Positions 39,600 through 53,085 of a stretch of 64,000 nt of DNA are shown piece after piece. The position numbers and the translations under genes are program-made. Numbering within the stretch: the first letter of the stretch is position 1; every line of letters starts with the position of its first letter. Below the pieces are notes generated by a model, which had not been told where the DNA came from, ran no database searches, and saw nothing but the letters and a program-made list of their open reading frames with translations. Origin of the DNA: Tyto alba (lineage: Eukaryota > Chordata > Aves > Strigiformes > Tytonidae); assembly GCF_018691265.1 (NCBI RefSeq), contig NW_024881316.1:29695319-29759318 (forward strand). Direction: 5' to 3'.

Positions 39600-39650
39600 T
39601 TTGTTTGTTTTTTTTTGTTTTGTTTTGTTTTTGTTTTGTTTTGTTTTGTT
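39564..39650. repeat. 35-T homopolymer followed by (GTTTT)n
   Basis: T35 at 39564-39598, then GTTTGTTTG and repeated GTTTT units to about 39650. It generates an artefactual Phe-rich open frame. Confidence 0.9.
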
Positions 39651-42600
39651 TAAATATCCTGCTATTAGTAGCTATTTCTTTTGTAATTTAGGGAGCCTTA
39701 GCAGTAATAAAGACAATCATTCCCTATTAATATCCTCTGTTTACCTTCATACTCACCGTTATTCTCAAATGAAAAGAAAACTATAGAAAATAAATTCTTA
39801 AGGTCATTTTCACTTCAAGTCATTTTCATGTAGGTCAGGTACTAAAAGGCCATTTATAGGACTAGAGTGTTTATGAGTTAGGTGTTGTCATTATATGTCT
39901 CAAAGGAGGCATAATACACTATCCCATAAAACTGGAAATACGCAAGTATAAAGCACAAGTTTGTTTTGTAACTAATTTAAACACATATGATAGCAGTGAA
40001 TTTAATAATCTCCATTCCACACACAATTTGATAGTATTCAATCAATAATTCAGTGAAGTTTCAATCTCTGCTCCCAATATATATATGTAAACAGTTTTGA
40101 TAAAATAGTTTATTTACAATTGGCAGCTGTCTGTTTAAGCTGAAAATTAAAATAATACAGGTATTAAATTCAGTGTTTTCATCTGGAGCTTTGTGTGTCA
40201 TAAGAGGCTTCACTGAATCCTTTATAGATGGAACAAGTAAGTCATTTGGGTTTGGTTCTGGTTTTGTTTTTTTTTTTTCTGTTTTCAGTAAATCTACCAG
40301 GATTAATGTAATCGAACATGGATAAAGGAAAAAAATAAATAAAAGCTAATTTCCAATCTTTGTATGAATCTGCAAATCTTTTGAAATGTTGAAATAATCA
40401 AATTCTTAGAGAACGTGGCAGGTGACTGGGTTTATATTTTATGTCATTCAGAAATCACTAAATATAAAAAGAATGAGAAAATATGTTGGTTGTTCTTCTA
40501 TTTTTCTAATTATATTTTAGAAGAAAATCCTAAAGCTGTATATCCAGTTTTACTACAGAAAATAGGAGAAATAACAACTTTGTAGATAAAGTACATTTCA
40601 GCTACCACTATTTCCTTAACTTGAACACATAATTTAGAATAATTTTATTTGTTTTAATGTATATAATTAATTTATTTCTGTCAAGGGTTTTCAATTAAAA
40701 AGCAACATTTATGAATCACTCAAATTCTCAAGCTATTTATTGTAGAACAATAGTGGAGAGATTTGCTTGATTAGCACAGGAAAAAATGTTGTAACCAAAT
40801 ATTTATTAGTACAGTTGACTCTGCAAGACTTCATTATCTTCATCAAGCATTTCTCAACGTTTTTAGTCTGTCCAGGCTGTTAATGACCACTGAGCTGGCA
40901 CAGCAGTTTAATTTAGTGAAAAGAACATGAGCAGAAACTTTCCTCTGAGGGAGGTAAGGCTTTGATGGTATGCTCAAAATAATGCATGCCAGCATCCTCA
41001 TGGGGGTTATTCTTTCCATATTTCCTTTCCAGAAGATGAGGCAACTCAACTTTTTTTTGCCTTATCTGCAAGAGTTTCAGACTAAATAGTACCTAGTCAG
41101 AGCACATGGTGTCTTGAGATATTGTGTATCTAGAGTTTCTGCCATAGTGTCGTGACTGAAAGGTGAGCGGGCAAGCTGAACATTCCCCACCTCCACTTCA
41201 AGTCCAAAGCTGGATAATTAATAAAAAAGACAAAAAAGCACAGAATAATTACTTTGTCTAAGTTCAGATATACAGAACATTTGTGATGGTGCAACAGGAA
41301 CAAACTATTTTCAAACTTTAACACTTCTTATTGCTCAATCATGTAAACACTCTATCACTGCAGAACCTCTGACTTCTTATTCCTACTGCTGATTCCTTTA
41401 GTTTGTCAGGGAAATGGTGAATAAAAGACATTTGATTCAGGGACAACAGCTTTTTTAAAAAAATTTATTTTTCTGGAAGGAGACAGTTTCATATTGTTTT
41501 GTGACATATCTATATAGTTATATAATATGCCTAGTATGCTGGAATACCTTACTCAGTTGGTTAGGCATTACATTTATATTGTTTCAGCATTGACAGTACA
41601 TAGCAGTAACTAAATACACAGTTTTCAGAGCCTAATGTGGGAAGTGTCTTAAAAAGTTTTGTGTTAACTTCATAAACATCATCTTCATGATGAGATTCAT
41701 TTCATGTAGCATTCAGTTATTGATTACATCTCAATCAGTAGTCTAGATGTCTTCTGTTGTCAGCAGGAAGATGTCATTTCCAGAGGCTTACATCTCATTC
41801 TCTGTGTGTTACGAATGTTGGTATTGTTTCCAGCAGCTGTTTCCACTGATATTAAAGGACCTTATCCTGTACCTATTTCTATTATACAAATAATAGAACC
41901 CATAGTTAATTTTGTCTTTCAAGAGTTTGTTTATTTCTTGCTTTAATGAAACCTGTGATACAGTTAAAGCTATCTAAAATAAAGTGTTTTCCAGTTAGAT
42001 TCTACAAATTCTCCTGCCATGCACAGAGCAAAACATATAGTCATCAACCCTTTCCTGTTTGTTGCCAGTTATCTAAGATGACCATTTTATCCACTCTTTA
42101 TTCAGGTTTTTATTCAGGTTTTGGCTGTAGAAGTTAATCTAGAAAAGCAACAATTTTAATTGGCTCATTACAGGTCCTTCTAACAGTAGTACATCCCACA
42201 TATCAGTTTTCTTCACTGCTCTTGTCTCAGAGTCTTCCTCTCACAGCTTCTTCTGTCTGTTACTCTTAACCAGACCCAGCTTATCTTGCATATCTACAAG
42301 GACTTTCCCAACTTTTTTCTGCCTTTTACTTCTCTTTCCTTCAAGATAAATCCTCAAATCATTCTTTCCCAAGCCCATTACATCCTCATCGTTTTCTCAG
42401 GCTTCCACAGAGGAAAATCCCTACAGGGCTTGCTTTCCTATCAACTTTTTGTCCCTGGGAAGAAGCAAATCTAATCCAGACCTATTTTCCTACTAGCAGT
42501 CTGTTTATCCTGGGTTCCTAGATGCAGTTTCCAAAACACCTTGAGTCAAATCTGTGACAAACTATCCAACATAGAGCAGTCTTCCACTGAAGAAGACTAC

Positions 42601-44951
42601 TAATTTCTAGAAATCTTAAAATGCAGATTGCTTGGTTGGAATGCTATCCATTTGTTGTTTGTAGTAATTCTGGTATTACCGAAGAAGAAGGAAAGCTACC
42701 GTTCTCTTTCAGTGAAAATGTGGTACATTTGTTTCAGCAAAACCTGCAGAAGAAAAAAGCATAAAGAGAAAACATTGACTTGAGAAATTGCAAGGACCGT
42801 AATATTTAGAGCTGCAGTAAATCAAGTAACTTGGATTTGTAGGTGAGGTTTGACATGAAACTATTGATCTGAAAGCGTTGAACTATCTTCTATTTCCAGT
42901 CACTCTTATTTTATTATTACATTACTTTTTCCATGCCTCTGTTCATATTCCTGATCTTCCTGTTCTTTGATTTTTCTAATTTTACTGTCCTCCCACTTCA
43001 GTATTACCTGGCTGCTTGTCTAAAGAGAATCATTAGCTCAGCTAAAAGCTGCCAAACTGTGCAGTAAATTATTGGTTATATTTTGTAGTCTGAGTTGGAC
43101 AGGAGGTTGTCACCAGAAAAATGCAAGAGTAAGCTTCTAAATTTGTGTTAATGGGCATAGAGACACAGCCTGCAATGAAGTTGTGCTGTGTGTCTGTGCA
43201 TGAGAATCTGACCCTGTGAATCCACAGATGATATTTTCTCAACATATCATTTACTCTTCTATAACAACAAGTAGAGATATTAAATTAAATCACATCTAAC
43301 ATAACCCTTCCCACACACCAAATACTACCTCTCAGTCTGGCACAGAGTAGATTTTTCAATATTCCTTCATCAAAACATGCAGTAACAGTGTCTCTATCCT
43401 TCTGAATGAATTTAAGTTAAATTTTGTGAGATACAGCATGATAAGCCGTATGAAAGTCTGCATAAATACAACAAATGAGATATCCTCCACATCTGACATA
43501 TTTTTCTCATGTATACATAGACTCATACCTGATTTTTTTTCTTTTTTGTAACTGAGGGCAGTCTGGGTTATTTAATTTGCTGCAGTAAATTTTTTATGAT
43601 GGTCAATAGCCAGATACTATGGTTAGGTGCAAGACCTAGGGAATTATTGTGCTTGAGTTTTCATTACATTGTTTACAATTAATTTTTTCAGGTATACATG
43701 GTAAGTATGCAGTCAATTGTAAAGTGACTTATCTTTGCAAAAATTTCTAGTGAAATACCAGACAAGAGAGATATGAAAAATAATCTTCCTATGTCCTGTA
43801 GCCAATCCAAAACTGCAGAAATGTGGAAAGCAGACAGACAGAGAAGGAAAAGGGTAAAGATTAATGAGATATCACAGTGTAACTTTAAGGAGGTCCCTTG
43901 TACCATACAATTTTAATTTCATATTTCAATCCAATGGATGCCTATTTTGAGTTAGTGTAAATCCAATAACATGCTCGTTCAAATTAGTGTAAATAACACT
44001 GAAAGCACTTTTCTTTGTCAAAATTATGGTCTTGTATTAACCTATGGTTCTATTTAGTACTTTTAAATTATCAGTCTTTCATGCTAGATTGAATATGTCC
44101 ATTGATGTTTTTTATTTTTATACATCTGAATTTTATTAGATGATGATATATCTGTGCTTGTTTTAGCTTTTTGTGGGTAGTAAACACCTGTGTGGCAGGT
44201 GCCTAAGGACAAGCTGAATGTTGTCTTTCAAGTACGTGTTTTAACTTTACATATGGCAGAAAAAAAATATCAATAATTAAAGACAAAAAATTATATAGCA
44301 AAATATTAATTGAGGTACTGGAAATTATTTCTAAGAAAAGAATCTCACAGAATGCATTAAAAATAAATTTTAAGCTTAATTATCTTAGTACCTCTGCAAA
44401 GATGGCTAGTTCTCTGAAGGTGATCCATACTGAATGACAGCATAGATGTTTTTAAACGTATTTTCTCATTCCATATCACAAGCAAGTTTATTGTTTCTGT
44501 ACCATGACTCTTTTCCATATGGATTATACAGTTAAAAGTGCTAAACAGGAGGAAATAGCTAGTGTACATTGTTTTAATGCTTATTTTCATAGAAAAAAAG
44601 TTAAAAACTAAACAGAAGGAAAACCATAAGCCAAGATAAAGGAAAATGTGACTGCCTGGAAGCCCATATTGATAGATTTTGAAACACAAAATGTAGTTTA
44701 ATGTTCTTTTTTTCTGTGGAAATTTCTTAGATTCTGTTGTTTCGATATAATACCTTCTCAAATGCTAAAAAAAAACCCAACACACTCCCCCCTTTTTTTC
44801 AACCAAAGAAACTTCATCTTGTTTGCTAGTTCTTTTGCCACAAACAGGAGAGTGATAACAAGGAACAGCATAAGGAAAACAAAAGGAACTATACAAGTTT
44901 TCAGGAAGATCCATCACAAACTGTATTATCTCTTTTGAACAACTTAAATAG

Positions 44952-45290
44952 AGAATCATAGAATCATAGAATGGTTTGGCTTGAAAGGGATCTTAAAGAT
45001 CATCTAGTCTCAACCTCCCTGCCATGGGCAGGGACACCTTCCACTAGACCAGGTTGCTTAAAGCCCCATCCAACCTGGCCTTGAACACTTCCAGGGAAGG
45101 GGCATTCACAACTGCCTGACCACCCCCACAGTAAAAAATTTCTGCCTTATATCTAATCAAAATCTATTTTCTTTCAATTTAAACCATTATCCCTCGGTCT
45201 ATCACTCCACCCCCTCATACAGAGTCCCTCCCCATCTTTCCTGTAGGTCCCCCTTAAGTACTGGAAGGCTGCAACAAGGAAAAATGGTCT
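44952..45290 (-). mobile_element. CR1-C: short 3' fragment of CR1, minus strand
   Basis: On the plus strand it opens with AGAATCATAGAATCATAGAA (the CR1 3' terminal repeat in reverse). It continues through the CR1 3' region (TGCCATGGGCAGGGACACC, CCAGGTTGC, GGCCTTGAACACTTCCAGGG) to about 45290. It covers only about 340 bp: the 3' untranslated region and the extreme end of ORF2. It lies head-to-head with CR1-B, with about 135 bp between them. Confidence 0.93.
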
Positions 45291-45424
45291 CCAACACTAA
45301 GTCTTAATTCTTACACACATAAGCAGATATGGCCTCTTATTTTCAATATGTGAAAAAATGGTCTGACAAATACCAGTAGAATTAGGGTCTTCAAGCATTT
45401 GTCACTAGTTTAGCATATTTCAAA

Positions 45425-47282
45425 GCCGGAGAGCTTTTTCAGCTGTTTCTAGTTATTCCAAGTGGCGTCAAGGGAACAAGAAAATCTTCTATAGGTACGT
45501 TGGTGATAAGAGGAAGACTAGAGAAAATGTGAGTTCTTTCTGGAAGGAAACGGGACACCTGGTTACCCGGGACACAGAGAAGCCTGAGGTACTCAGTGAC
45601 TTTTTGCTTCAATCCTCACCAGCAAAGGCTCCAGCCACATGACCCAAGACAGAGAAGACAAAGGCAGGGATTGAGAAAATAAAGAACTGCCCACTGTAGG
45701 AGAAGATCTGGTTTGAGATCATCTAAAGAACCTGAAGGTGTACAGGTCCATGGGACCTGATGAGATGCATCTGCAGGTCTTGAGGGAACTGGCAGATGAA
45801 GTGTCTAAGCCATTGTCCATCATACCTAAGAAGCTGTGGTAGTCCAGTGAAGTTCCTGCTGACTGGAAAAGGAGAAACTTGACCCCTATTTTTAAAAAGA
45901 GAAAAAAGTAAGGTCCAGGGAATTACAGGCTCATCTGAATCACCTTTGTGCCTGGCAAGATCATGAAGCAGATACTCCTGGTAACTGTCCTAGGGCACAT
46001 AGAATATAAGGAGGTGATTTGACAGCCAACATCGCTTCAGCAAGGGCAAAGCGTGCCTGATAAATTTGGTGACCTTCCACAACAGGGTTACAGTGTTGGT
46101 GGATAAAGAAAGAGTAACTGATGTCATCTACCTGGACATGTGTAAAGCTTTTGACACTATCCAGCATGACATCCTTGTCTCTAAATTAGAGAGACATAGA
46201 TGTGACTGATGGACCACTAAGTGGATAAGGAATTCTCTGGATGGTTGCTCTCAAAGGGTTGTTTGTGGTCAATGCCTTGATGTCCAAGAGGAGACCAGTG
46301 ATGAGTGGCTTTCCTCAAGGGTTGGTACTGGGAACAGCACTACTTAACATCTTTGTTGCCAACATGGACAAGACACCAAGCTGTGTGGTGCAGCTGACAC
46401 ACTGGAGGAAAGGGTTGCCATCCAGAGGGACCTGGACAGGCTTGAGAGGTGGGCTCGTGCAAACTTCATGAAGTTCAGCAAGGTCAAGTGTAAGGTCCTG
46501 CACATCAGTTGAGACAATACTAAGCACAAATACAAATACAGGCTGAGCGATGACAGGATTGAGAGCAGCCCTGTGGAGAAGGGCTTGGCAGAAATAATGG
46601 AAGGAAAGTGTCTATGAGCCAGCAATGTGTGCTTGCAGCCCAGAAAGCCAACTGTATGCTGGGCTGCATCAAGAAAAGTGTGGCCAGAAGAACAAGGGAG
46701 GTGATTCTTCCACTCTACTCTGCTGTTATGAGACCCTACCTGCAATACTGTGTTCAGCTCTGAGGGTCCCCAACATGACAAGGACATGGACCTGCTGAAG
46801 TGGTTTCAGAGGAGGGTCACAAAGATGACCAAGGTGCTGGAGCACCTCTCTTATGAGGACAGGCTGAGAGAGTTGGGAATGTTCAGCCTGGCGAAGAGAA
46901 GGCTTCGAGGAGACCTTCCAGTAGCCTTAGTGGCCTTCTAGTACTTAAATGAGGCCTACAGGAAAGGTAGGGAGGGACTCTTTATCTGGCAGTGTAGTGA
47001 TAGGATGAGTGTTAACAGTTTTAAACTGAAAGATGGTAGATTGAGATTAGATATGAGGAATAAATTCTTTACTGTGAGGGTGGTGGGACACTGGAACAGG
47101 TTGGCCGGAGAAGCTGTGGATAGAGCCTCCCTGGGAGTGTTCAAGGCCAGGTTGGACGGGGCTTTGAGCAACCTGGTGTGGTGGAAGGTGTCCCTGCCCA
47201 TAGCAGGGGGGTTGGAATGAGATGATCTTTAAGTTTCTTTCCAACCCAAACCATTCTATGATTCTATGATTCTCTGATTCTA
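45425..47282 (+). mobile_element. CR1-B: 1.86-kb 5'-truncated CR1 LINE
   Basis: Plus-strand CR1. Its readable part starts in the linker between endonuclease and RT (AGGAAGACTAGAGAAAATG near 45510). It includes the GGTCCATGGGACCTGATGAG motif encoding the conserved K-SMGPDE segment (about 45746-45765) and continues through the RT region to the 3' terminal repeat ATTCTATGATTCTATGATTC, ending near 47282. The C-terminal ORF2 piece at 47005-47220 (LDMRNKFFTVRVVGHWNRL) is intact locally. Positions 45961-46928 are nearly identical to CR1-A, while its 5' and 3' parts are not. The element has many stops and lacks the FADD segment at about 46369-46373. Confidence 0.95.
45961..46928 (+). pseudogene. CR1-B ORF2 relic inside the near-identical tract
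   Basis: Same broken RT frame as in CR1-A, with a 76-residue piece (46241-46471) identical in both copies. By hand alignment it differs from CR1-A by seven substitutions and one 2-bp indel over about 970 bp. Several of the differences are C/T or G/A changes at CpG (for example GACACT versus GACGCT). Both catalytic deletion and frame breaks are shared. Antisense frames in this tract are shadows. Confidence 0.85.
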
Positions 47283-49133
47283 GTCAATCTGATGACCACA
47301 GGTCACTACAAGACATTGCTTTGTCTTTGTGGATTCAAGTGATAGCAGGAATACAAGCTAAATCTCAGAAAGAGTGTCCTAAACCGCCCTTTTTTTTTTA
47401 AACAGAAATCTAAATAGATTTAATACTTTGAATACACACTTCTGTTGATATTTCAAATATACCTGATCTAAAGTCTTTCACATAGTGATCATTTGGAAGA
47501 ATTCTTTTACATTTATATAGGATGAATAAGATTTGAAGGAAAAGCTGTTTTGATTCAGTTGAATCTCAGAATCAGTCATCAGCTCTGCACTTAAATGTGC
47601 TTGTTTCACACCAAGAGATTGTTTGCTAGCATATATTGTGAAGTAATGATTTTTCTCATTATACCTTTTATTCTTGATGTAATAAAGCACTTATGAAGGG
47701 ATTTGATTTACTGATAGGGAAGCTAGTCTGCTATACAGTTGATTTTAATGAAAAATACATTGTTTTCTGATTGATAGTGTTCTCAGAGAGAAGGCCCTGT
47801 TTCAAAACACTGATTTGATCAATGTGAATTACCCAGTTGTGTTGCCTGTCTCTTTTCACTGACTACAGAGGAGGACTACCTAAGATGTTCTCTAACTAAG
47901 GTGTCTCAGATAAGTGGCTTAATTAGAGGAGTAAATCCATGTGAAATTGTTCTCTGCAGCAGCTCTATGAAGATGATTAATATTTGTTTTGAGTAGCACT
48001 TCCAGGTTGACACAAAGGTTCAATCTTGATTTTGTTGAATGAGCACACCACAGGATTACTATATTTCAAGCCTTACTAGTGAGGAACACAAAGAGGTTAA
48101 GAAACATACATTGAAAGTTAATCCATATAAAGAGAGTCAAAGGAATTCAACTGAAGTATCCAGAGTTGCAATCCTACTGGTTCCATTCAGCTGTCATGAA
48201 CTCTGGAAACTCTTATAAGCTCTAAGTGTCCCCATTTTTTCAAAAATTACCATTTTGCTCCTAGACATGCACAGAAACACGTCAGGCTTGTAATGGTTAA
48301 GCGATGAAGTGATTATCTTTGCCTATCTAATTTGAGGACTTTAGCCTTGTAGATGAATAAGACTCAGCTCACAAGGCAACTGCAATCATTACACTATTCC
48401 ATTTACAACGAAATATTGTAAAAATCTGAAGAAACAAGTAAAGTGAATTTAGTTATACAGTAAATGTTGAATTAAATGCTTTTATTATAGTATTCACTAC
48501 AAAATAGCGTAGGAGGCAGGATAATGTCCAGTCAGGTTATAAAATGTGTGTGTTTGGGTTTTCTTGTTTTTTTTTTTTTTTTTTTTTTTTTGTTTTTTTG
48601 TTTTTTTCTTTCTGAATAACAAGCTATGAAGCAAAGAATCCTCTTCTGTTTTACTTGTCTCTTCTTTGTATTGTGTCTAATGCAATATTCATTATGGAAA
48701 ATGCACTCTTAGGAAGAGTTTTGTTATGTTTATTTTAACATTTAGGTGATACAGCTAGTAGCTTTCTGTAAAACTACATGAGAATTCCCAAAGGGAATAG
48801 CTACTAACACATCCTGTGTCTATTTTAATAACAGATGACAAAAAGAAAAGAATAGGCAGCTACTCCTTTAATTTTCATATATCTAGACAAACATTGTACT
48901 AAGCTGGTTGATCTGAATCCCATTTCCTGATCATTTTACAGCCTTACAACAAGGTAGCTATCAGAACCTTTGAAGAAATGGTTGTCTCTTTCCTGCCATG
49001 TTGGACTTTAAAAATAGTACATGGATATTCACTACTAAACAATGAGTTGCAGTCAGGTTATAAAAACATTAAGTGAGATTTTTGTAGTTAAGAGAAAGAA
49101 GGTGTAAGTATTGGCTGAAGTTTACCACACAGT
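47283..49133. other. Unique AT-rich spacer between CR1-B and CR1-D
   Basis: No gene seen. A T25 run followed by GTTTTTTTG units lies at 48567-48608. Confidence 0.6.
48567..48608. repeat. T25 run plus (GT7) units
   Basis: T25 at 48567-48591, then G-interrupted T runs. Confidence 0.85.
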
Positions 49134-49745
49134 ACCATAGAACAGTTTGGGTTGGAAGGGACCTTCAAAGATCATCCTGTCCAACTCCCTGCCATGGACA
49201 GGGACATCTTTCACTAGACCAGGTTGCTCAAAGACCCATCCAACTTGGCCTTGAACACTTCCAGGGAGGGGGCACCTGCAACTTCTCTGGGCAACATGAT
49301 CCAGTGTTTTACCATCTTCCTTGTAAAGAACTGCTTCCTTATATCCAATCTAAAACCACTCACTTCCAGTTTAAAACCTGTGCCTCCTGTCCTATTACTG
49401 CAGGCCTTGATAAAAAGTCCATCTCCATCTTTGTTGTAAGCCCCCTTAATATACTGAAAGTGGCACTAAGGTCTCCCCAGAGCCTTCTCCAGGCTGAACA
49501 GCTCCAGCCCTCTCAGCCTTTCTACACAGAATTGTTCCAGCCCTCTGATTATTTTCCCAGCCCTACCCTGGATGCACTCTAACAGGTCCATGTCTTTCCT
49601 GTACTGAGGACCCCAGAGTTGGATGCAGTACTCCAGGTGGGGTGTCATGAGGGCAGAGTAGAGGGGGAGTAGAGTAGAAGAGGAATGGAGTAGAATCACC
49701 TCCCTCAACCTGCTGGCCACACTTCTTTTTCTGCAGCCCAAGGTA
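49134..49745 (-). mobile_element. CR1-D: 3' CR1 fragment, minus strand
   Basis: About 610 bp of the CR1 3' region in reverse. It starts ACCATAGAACAGTTTGGGTTG and passes the 3' untranslated segment. On the minus strand it encodes the ORF2 end, including [35 protein letters not shown] and ELFSLEKA (49466-49741). One frame is open for 91 residues across this part, so decay is moderate. It is truncated at the 5' end at about 49745 just upstream of the GCRK-SVASR segment. Confidence 0.93.
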
Positions 49746-52700
49746 CAATTATTATTCTATTAATATAAATTCAACTTTAGAATTGAACCCAACCTCTTGA
49801 CTGGTAAATTCACTATCATAATAAGGGTTTAATAATTTTTATATGAATTCTGCTTAATGGTGATCTAATTAGTCCTGTATACAGAAACTTCCTATAAAGT
49901 CTCTACAGCTGAAAATCATAGGGAAAGACTTGAAACTTATATTAGAATATAGGATTATTTTGGTCCGATATTTTGATTAAAAATACTTAGTAAACAAAAC
50001 ATTTTGAGTTGACAGATTAACATAAAGCTATAGTAAATCTCAATTCAGAAAAATTGCAGAATAATCAAAGGCTACAAGAACATCTGAAATTACAAAGTAG
50101 TTGAACAGTTGTTTTTCTCTTTTGTCCACATGCTCTCTATAAGCATGGACGTAATTTACAAGGGTAATGCTGTGATGTTTAAGACTGAAAAGAGTTTTTC
50201 TAATACATTATGCTCAAAGCATTATTCTCTAGAGAACAAATTCTTATGTGCCTACTGTGTATAACTCAATCAAGCTCTTCCTGGCAAGGTGCAAAGAGGC
50301 AGTGTTTTGATGTTTCCTCCTCTGAAATATATTTTTAAAAATATTTTTTCTCTATTTATTGTCTCCAGCTTTCTTAGGTTTGATGCTTTATCCTTTGTGA
50401 AATGTTCCTGCCTTTCTGATTTCTTTTAAATCCTATAGTTATTCTATAGGTTTGAGATGTTTTCTTTTAATCTTTGTTTTATTGTTAATCACACCATGTG
50501 TCTTTGATTTGGAAAATACTCATAAGTCATTGAAATCATGATTTAATTAATGTCTTCACTGACCATGTATTTGTTTATATATGAGCCATTTTACGTTCTT
50601 TTACATGTGTTCAGCCTTTCTTTCCAAATTCTTTGTCAACAATCTTACAAATTCCACTAATGATGCTGGATTTTTTCATTGCTGTGAAGTCTTTGTCACT
50701 GAAATGTAATTTATGAAATACATTTGTTTGCCAAAATAACAACAGACACCTGAATGTATCGAGTGATATATAATAGGATACATGTAACTTTGAACTTTAC
50801 GACACTACTTCAGTCACCCTAGATTGGCATTGAAAAATTTTTAGTAATTTTTTCATGTCCTAAATTGATGGTATTACTTCATTTCTTAGACCCCATATGA
50901 GACAGCATTGTGGTATGCTTAGTGGTAAGTTCAACTGAAAAGAATTGTGTCATCAATCACAGAAATAAGAACATGTTCACCAGTATTGTACAAAGCCACA
51001 ATGGTTTCACATCTACAGTTCCATGTCTGGTTTTGGACTTTACACCTCAATACAAGTATCTACTTCTTGTGTAAAAGTTTGGTGTGATAAAAATCTTTTT
51101 TGCAACTGAGGGAAAACATGCGTACAGACAAACTCTAAGCAAGTAGACATTAAAGGTTATAAAAAAAAACATGGGTTTAAATACATACATTAACCTACAT
51201 TTAACAAATAGTTAATGCAGATAATATTTGTTTTGTGGAAGAGCAGGATTCATCCCAGGAGAATTCATGGTTCATTTGAGTCCCAGTATAAAGTACCCCA
51301 GAAAGTTAGCAAAGCTAAAGCCATGACAATTTAAAACTTAAAAAACATACAGTATCATTTCAGTAAGATATCAAATAAGAAAATTATTGCCTTTTTCACT
51401 GAAGACATGTATTATGCTTACAAGGTCAAAATGAAAAAGCTATTGTCCTAACATGCTACCATGAGAATTCCTGGTACTTTAGTTATTACTCCATTTTTCT
51501 TCCAAAAAGTGAAGAGATTCACTTATCTTACTGTACACTATTTTGCTGTATGACAGTCTTTTCCGAAACTTCTGAACCTCAGCTAGGCACCCTTGTATCC
51601 CTTTGTGCTCTGAAGCACAATTCATGCTGCATGATCCAGCTACATGCGAGGATGAGATGAATCACCCTATGAAGATGACCATTTTTCTCTACTGATTATA
51701 AAGTCTTTATTGTCTAACTTTTAGATGCATAAATTAGAAAAGAGTCACCTACTCTAATTCATCAGTGTATGTTGTTTGTTGCCATGTTGATAGGTCATTA
51801 GTAAACGTTGCAATATGTTGCTTAATCTGCAGCCAGATAAATCAAAATAAATGGTGATTTAACCACTCTGAATTTTGTGACGTATCTGGTATTTGCCATT
51901 TTCTATACCTCTGCAAGTTGCATCTTTTTCTGTCCTCAAGGTACTTTGTCTTCAGAGGGAAAAAAACCCAAACATTATTTGATGGCAGTATTTAGGTATG
52001 GCAACCATTTAGCTGGCCATGAGAACAATACTGCTAAGAAAGGAATATAATCTAAAGCAACTATCAGGCAATCTTCTTTTTCCTTTCTCCTACTCTCCCC
52101 CAAGGTTTTTCATTCAAAATGCCCCTTCATAAGTATTTCACATATATTTCTTCACTCAAAGGAAAAATAATACATTTTTGAGTATCTCAAAACAACATAC
52201 GATTGTTCTTTCCTCACTGTTCCTTCTGTCCTACATTGGTTACTACTACAATGCTTTCTGAAATGACTGTCTAAAGAATTAACGTTAGGGTTGAAGTGAA
52301 ATGTTGTCTCTTCAACTTTGTTTCAGTCCAAGATGTAACAAGATAAAGTTGCATCATCATCTTTATCTTACAATATTTAAAATGAACTTTGAGAGAGTGG
52401 GATTTACATTGTGAGAGACACGGGAGGCATGATGCTTTTGAAATAAATAGCTAGATTTGTCCTTTTTATATGATGTCATGATTTTACAATTTTACCTTTT
52501 ATTTCTTATAGGAAAAACAACTGACTGCCTGAATTAGTACATGCGGGGCAGACCCAGAAAAGTTCCAACTGAACTCCATGTCTTTACTTGCAGAGTCAGT
52601 GTACCTTGCTCTCAAAATTCAAAAGTTTCACCATGTCTTTGCATAGAAGAATCTTCTGTTAACTCAAAATTTGAATTGTGGAGCCTGAGCTCTGACTCCT

Positions 52701-53085
52701 CAGAAATACTGAAACTGCAAGGTCTCACGCTCTGAGTAGGAATGCCAACAAATGCTGGAATGACTGACCATCCTGAAAGCTAAATGTATGCAGTCCTTTC
52801 CTCCAAACTCTCTCCTACCTGCCTCAGGATACATTCAAGGTGGCCAGTCTCTCAACTTTGCTGCCAGAACTCTGTCAATTTTCTCTAAATTTCTCTCTCT
52901 GTTTACTTAACATCTATGTTCTCTGCTCATTCTACATGCATGGGTAAAAACTTCCCCAAATCTCAGACAAGCCACTAAGATTTTAAAACAAGAAGGTAGC
53001 TATTTAGTTCATTATCACCAGCATACATGTGGTGAAGAGAAAACAGGTAACCATGAATTATATCTTCCTAAATTTCATATCATGA
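49746..53085. other. Unique AT-rich DNA, no gene seen
   Basis: No coding or RNA gene recognised. The open frame at 52541-52735 (64 codons) shows no domain. Confidence 0.6.

Larger units (their letters stand above)
34706..44951. other. Ten kb of unique AT-rich DNA, no gene seen
   Basis: No supported gene. It carries a T34 run (36266-36299), an A-rich tract (38828-38885), a T35 plus (GTTTT)n tract (39564-39650) and a nested tandem duplication (39195-39286). The longest non-repeat open frame in the window (37925-38386, 153 codons) is T-rich and encodes a low-complexity hydrophobic string with no recognisable domain; I treat it as chance. The 134-codon minus-strand frame at 44357-44761 is similar. 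Confidence 0.55.

Noticed and set aside
44357..44761. 134-codon minus-strand frame
   Set aside because: AT-rich composition and no domain; it does not look like a retroelement or host exon.
46344..46787. 147-codon minus-strand open frame
   Set aside because: It is antisense to the CR1-B reverse-transcriptase relic and is a shadow frame.
25148..46928. Segmental duplication of a larger block containing CR1-A and CR1-B
   Set aside because: The unique DNA outside the two elements does not match, and the similarity stops within the CR1 sequences, so a larger duplication is not supported.
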